Assembly (NCBI RefSeq): GCF_001650495.1
Contig: NZ_LWCS01000027.1
Coordinates: 22,812 to 86,811 of the forward strand
Direction: 5' to 3'
Source: Mycolicibacterium iranicum
GTDB lineage: Bacteria; Actinomycetota; Actinomycetes; Mycobacteriales; Mycobacteriaceae
DNA length: 64,000 bases
Positions 60,567 to 64,000 of this stretch are shown in pieces. The position numbers and the translations under genes were made by a program. Numbering within the stretch: position 1 is the stretch's first letter; each line of letters begins with the position of its first letter. The notes below the pieces were generated by a model. It saw only the letters and a list, made by a program, of their open reading frames with translations. It was not told the DNA's origin and made no database searches.

Positions 60567-62132
60567 GTGACTTCCACGGTGACGCCGCAGACGATCGGGC
60601 CTGTACCCGAACGCACCGTGCGCACCTTTGAGGTCCGCACGTACGGATGCCAGATGAACGTGCACGACTCCGAGCGCCTGTCCGGGCTTCTCGAAGAGGC
60701 CGGCTATCAGCGCGCGCGCGAGGGCGCCGACGCCGACATCGTGGTGTTCAACACCTGCGCTGTGCGGGAGAACGCCGACAACAAGCTTTACGGCAACCTC
60801 AGTCATCTCGCGCCGCGTAAGCAGGCCGACCCACACATGCAGATCGCCGTCGGCGGCTGCCTCGCCCAGAAAGACCGTGACTCGGTGCTGCGCAAGGCGC
60901 CGTGGGTCGACGTCGTCTTCGGCACACACAACATCGGATCGCTGCCCGCACTCCTTGACCGCGCCCGCCACAATCGCGTCGCGCAGGTCGAAATCGCAGA
61001 AGCGCTGCAGGAATTCCCGTCGGCTCTGCCTGCCAGCCGCGAATCGTCTTACGCCGCATGGGTTTCGATTTCCGTCGGCTGCAACAACACCTGCACGTTC
61101 TGCATCGTCCCTTCTCTGCGCGGCAGGGAAGTGGACCGGCGGCCGGCAGATGTCCTCGCCGAGGTGCAGTCCCTGGTCGACCAGGGCGTCCTGGAGATCA
61201 CGCTGCTCGGCCAGAACGTGAACGCCTACGGTGTGTCCTTTGCCACGGATGAGCGCCTGCGCGAGGACCCGACGACCTGGGCCTCTGAGCCGCGCGACCG
61301 CGGGGCATTCGCCAAGTTGCTGCGCGCCTGTGGCCGCATCGACGGGCTGGAGCGCGTGCGGTTCACCTCACCGCATCCCGCCGAGTTCACCGACGACGTG
61401 ATCGAGGCGATGGCCGATACGCCCAACGTGTGCCCGACCCTGCACATGCCGCTGCAGTCCGGTTCTGACCGCATCCTGCGTGCGATGCGGCGCTCCTACC
61501 GGGCCGACCGCTACCTGGGCATCATCGACCGCGTCCGCGCGGCGATCCCGAACGCGGCGATCACCACCGACCTCATCGTCGGCTTCCCCGGTGAGACCGA
61601 GCAGGACTTCCAGGCCACGCTCGATGTCGTCGAGGCGTCCCGCTTCGCCAGCGCCTTCACGTTCCAATACTCCAAGCGGCCGGGCACCCCGGCGGCCGAA
61701 CTGGCCGATCAGATTCCCAAAGCCGTTGTATCCGAACGCTATCAGCGGTTGATCGAGCTGCAGGAACGAATCTCGCTGGAGGAGAACACCGCTCAGGTCG
61801 GACGCAGCGTCGAGTTGCTCGTCGCGACCGGAGAGGGACGCAAGGACGTCACCACGGCCAGGATGTCGGGCCGCGCCCGCGACGGCAGACTGGTGCATTT
61901 TGCGCCCGGCGCGCTGCGCGACGGCATCAGACCTGGTGACGTCGTCGTCACCACCGTCACCGGCGCCGCGCCCCATCATCTGATCGCCGACGCGGCACTG
62001 TCGCAGCATCGGCGCACTCGTGCCGGCGATGCGCACGCCGCCGGGCAGAAACCCAAGACAGGGATCGGCCTCGGCATGCCCGGCTTCGGCGGTCCGGCGT
62101 CGGCTCCTGCAACGGCGGGGTGCTCTCGATGA
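60567..62132 (+). CDS. miaB: tRNA-2-methylthio-N6-dimethylallyladenosine synthase
   Basis: MiaB is a radical-SAM enzyme that methylthiolates A37 of tRNAs reading codons that start with U. The 521-residue protein has an N-terminal UPF0004 domain (TYGCQMNVHDSERL, FNTCAVRENAD, GGCLAQ: three Fe-S Cys), the radical-SAM cluster GCNNTCTFC (CxxxCxxC), and a TRAM domain near 420-480. Length is typical for actinobacteria. It overlaps the following membrane-protein gene. Confidence 0.96.
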   Translation: MTSTVTPQTIGPVPERTVRTFEVRTYGCQMNVHDSERLSGLLEEAGYQRAREGADADIVVFNTCAVRENADNKLYGNLSHLAPRKQADPHMQIAVGGCLAQKDRDSVLRKAPWVDVVFGTHNIGSLPALLDRARHNRVAQVEIAEALQEFPSALPASRESSYAAWVSISVGCNNTCTFCIVPSLRGREVDRRPADVLAEVQSLVDQGVLEITLLGQNVNAYGVSFATDERLREDPTTWASEPRDRGAFAKLLRACGRIDGLERVRFTSPHPAEFTDDVIEAMADTPNVCPTLHMPLQSGSDRILRAMRRSYRADRYLGIIDRVRAAIPNAAITTDLIVGFPGETEQDFQATLDVVEASRFASAFTFQYSKRPGTPAAELADQIPKAVVSERYQRLIELQERISLEENTAQVGRSVELLVATGEGRKDVTTARMSGRARDGRLVHFAPGALRDGIRPGDVVVTTVTGAAPHHLIADAALSQHRRTRAGDAHAAGQKPKTGIGLGMPGFGGPASAPATAGCSR

Positions 62133-62719
62133 GCGCGCAGCCCGGAAACGGCTTCGAAGACTTCAAGGGCGACATCGAGGCTGCCGAACGCCGGGTGGCG
62201 CGTGAGATCGATCCGGGCCCAAGGGCTTTGGTGATCGCCATTCTGGTCTTCATTCTGTTGGCGACGCTGTTCCTACCCCACACCGGCGGCGCGCGAGGCC
62301 TCGACGTCGTGACCGGTAGTGCCGCCGCATCCGACAACGGTGTCATCCTGCCGCACCGCGTGTTCGCGATCTTCTCCGTCGTCTTCGGGGTGGGATTCTC
62401 GATGCTGGCGCTGCTGACCCGCAGGTGGGCCGTGGCATGGGTGGCGCTCGCCGGGTCGACGGTGGCGTCGTTCCTCGGCGTGCTTGCCCTCTGGACCCGT
62501 CAGACCGCACCCGATCCATACCCAGGTCCCGGGATCGGCCTGGTCGTGGCGTGGTTCGCGGTCATCCTGCTCGCCTACAACTGGGCGCGGGTGGTCGCCA
62601 CACGCACCGCACTGCACCTGGCCGCCGAGCAGTATCGGCGTGATCAAAGCTCCGCAGGGCAGAGCAAGGGCCTGCTGGAGACGTTCACCGACGACGACCC
62701 GGACAAGCCGACGACGTAA
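62129..62719 (+). CDS. Conserved membrane protein (Rv2732c-like)
   Basis: A 196-residue protein with a soluble N-terminal segment (FEDFKGDIEAAERRVAREID) and four transmembrane helices. Its ATG overlaps the miaB stop. A protein of this type follows miaB in other mycobacteria (Rv2732c position). Function unknown. Confidence 0.85.
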   Translation: MSAQPGNGFEDFKGDIEAAERRVAREIDPGPRALVIAILVFILLATLFLPHTGGARGLDVVTGSAAASDNGVILPHRVFAIFSVVFGVGFSMLALLTRRWAVAWVALAGSTVASFLGVLALWTRQTAPDPYPGPGIGLVVAWFAVILLAYNWARVVATRTALHLAAEQYRRDQSSAGQSKGLLETFTDDDPDKPTT

Positions 62720-62723
62720 TCGC

Positions 62724-64000
62724 TCAGCGCTTCCTGGCGAGCGAGTCCGCCGCCGCGTCTGCCCACTGACGCCACTGCTCAGCGCTGGCCCGCGCCTTCT
62801 CGGCGTCCTTGGTCTTGCCCGCGGCGGCCGCCTTCTCCGCCTGACGTTCGAATTGCTCGGCGCGTTCCCGGAACTGGTCGGCACGGGCCTGGGCCTCCGG
62901 ATCGACGCCGCCAGTCGGAGCATCGCGGATCTTCTTCTCGATCGCGCGCATCCGGCGCTCCAGGTCGGCGGAACGCTCGCGGGGCACCTTGCCGATCGCG
63001 TCCCACTTGTCGCCGATGGCCCGCAGTGCCGCCCTTGCCGCATCGAGATCGGAGGTGTCGATCCGTTCCGCCTCGGCGAGCAGGGCCTCTTTGGCGTCGA
63101 GATTGCTCCGGAACTCGGCATCGCGTTCTGCGGTGGCTGCGTTGCGGGCGGAGAAGAACTTGTCCTGGGCTGCCTTGAAGCGCTGCCACAGGGCGTCGTC
63201 GACGTCCTTGGAGGCACGGCCAGCGGATTTCCACTCGGCCAGCAGATCCCTGAACGTGCCTGAGGTGGGACCCCAGTCGGTGGAGTCGCACAGCGCTTCG
63301 GCCCGTTCGCACAGGGCTTCTTTGGCCTGCTTGGCTCCCGCGCGCTCGCGGTCCAGTTCGGCGAAGTGTGATCCGCGGCGGCGGTTGAACGTCTCGCGGG
63401 CCGCCGAATAGCGCTTCCACAACGCGTCATCGACCTTGCGGTCCAGGCCGGTGATCGTCTTCCACTCGTCGAGGATTGCCCGCATCCGGTCACCCGCCGC
63501 TTTCCACTGCGTCGCGTTGGCCGCGAGGTCTTCCGCCTCGGCGGCCAACGCCTCCTTGCGGGCAGTCTGCGCGGCACGCAGCTCTTCGCGCTTGGCCTTC
63601 TCCTCCTGCGTCGCGGCGTCGGCGTGCTCGACGATGGCGGTCAGCCGGGCGGCCAGTGAGTCGACATCGCCCAGCACATGGGCCTCGGGCAGCGTCGCGG
63701 CCAGCGTGGCAGCCGCCGACTTGATCTTGCGGGCATCGCCGGTGCCCGCCGCCAGCCTGGTCTCTAGCAGCACCACCTCGGTCTGCAGGTCGTCGAAGCG
63801 ACGGCCGAAGTGTGCGTAGGCGGCCTCGGCATCGCCGGCCTGCCACGACCCGATGGTGCGCTCACCGGAAGCGGTGATCAGCCATACCGTGCCGTCGGGG
63901 TCGACTCGCCCGAACCTGTGGGGATCACTGACGGGCACGGAGCTGACCACGGGGGCCGCAGGGGGCGCCGACGGCCGCGGGCCAGGGCGGGGCACGGGAC
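62724..64000 (-). CDS. DUF349 domain protein (5' end probably beyond the window)
   Basis: A long, highly helical protein with repeated DUF349 units: WKTITGLDRKVDDALWKRYS, WKSAGRASKDVDDALWQRFK and WDAIGKVPRERSADLERRM, each with the W...DxxLWxR pattern. The C-terminal part is a charged coiled coil ending ADSLARKR. The frame is still open at the right edge; a GTG at 63995 is possible, but the M. tuberculosis counterpart (Rv2731) has a longer Pro/Arg-rich N terminus, so I treat it as partial. Function unknown. It converges with the miaB operon. Confidence 0.88.
   Translation of the reverse strand, partial: PVPRPGPRPSAPPAAPVVSSVPVSDPHRFGRVDPDGTVWLITASGERTIGSWQAGDAEAAYAHFGRRFDDLQTEVVLLETRLAAGTGDARKIKSAAATLAATLPEAHVLGDVDSLAARLTAIVEHADAATQEEKAKREELRAAQTARKEALAAEAEDLAANATQWKAAGDRMRAILDEWKTITGLDRKVDDALWKRYSAARETFNRRRGSHFAELDRERAGAKQAKEALCERAEALCDSTDWGPTSGTFRDLLAEWKSAGRASKDVDDALWQRFKAAQDKFFSARNAATAERDAEFRSNLDAKEALLAEAERIDTSDLDAARAALRAIGDKWDAIGKVPRERSADLERRMRAIEKKIRDAPTGGVDPEAQARADQFRERAEQFERQAEKAAAAGKTKDAEKARASAEQWRQWADAAADSLARKR

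Overview
The window is high-GC actinobacterial chromosome, almost certainly Mycobacterium sensu lato (a Mycolicibacterium-type genome). From memory of the M. tuberculosis map, the core gene order matches a long conserved block running from sirR/mntR and ribF to miaB: mntR, ribF, rpsO, gpsI, pepR, ald/aldR, dapB, thyA-dfrA, thyX-dapA-rnj, ftsK, argA, pgsA, clgR-pspA-pspM, recA-recX, miaB. Mycobacterial marker families (DUF222/HNH 13E12 proteins, mycofactocin-type SDR, ClgR-PspA, DUF3046) support this. I cannot name the species.

Layout. 0-2.3 kb: end of a TetR gene with an HXXEE membrane protein, an SRPBCC protein and the manganese-dependent regulator. 2.3-11.4 kb: ribF, rpsO, polynucleotide phosphorylase, M16 peptidase, a Tat-lipoprotein class A beta-lactamase, DUF4334, YchJ, alanine dehydrogenase and its divergent AldR regulator. 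11.4-26.7 kb: secreted protein, 13E12 HNH protein, dapB operon, SDR, DLH, thyA-dfrA (joined by a striking 33-bp triplication), a frameshifted winged-helix gene, haloalkane dehalogenase, GGDEF protein, deaminase, thyX-dapA-rnj. 26.7-39.8 kb: orphan response regulator, methyltransferase/SDR pair, ftsK, argA, pgsA-cinA, clgR-pspA-pspM, epoxide hydrolase, glycosyltransferase, OsmC.

39.8-44.0 kb is an accessory and decaying zone: a dead Fur paralogue beside an intact Fur, a split sulfopyruvate/phosphonopyruvate-decarboxylase-like TPP enzyme, and frameshifted relics of an ECF transporter and of a P-loop kinase. recA-recX follow with an SOS box and no intein. 45.8-56.5 kb is a second accessory block: MFS exporter, cysteine hydrolase plus a complete ABC importer, then a broken GntR regulator, a broken cupin region, a methyltransferase, and fused relics of Ohr and an FAD monooxygenase. 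Three copies of a TGTATCTAA box bracket this block. 56.5-60.3 kb is a gluABCD-type glutamate uptake operon with DUF1622 and a small membrane protein at its tail; a 31-bp tandem repeat separates it from miaB. The window ends inside a DUF349 protein.

Two window-wide themes stand out. Many genes start with GTG/ATG 5-8 nt after a TANNNT -10 hexamer, which predicts leaderless mRNAs. And thymidylate/folate and diaminopimelate genes are interleaved (thyA, dfrA, thyX, dapA, dapB). Without database searches, family calls rest on motifs visible in the translations and on remembered synteny.
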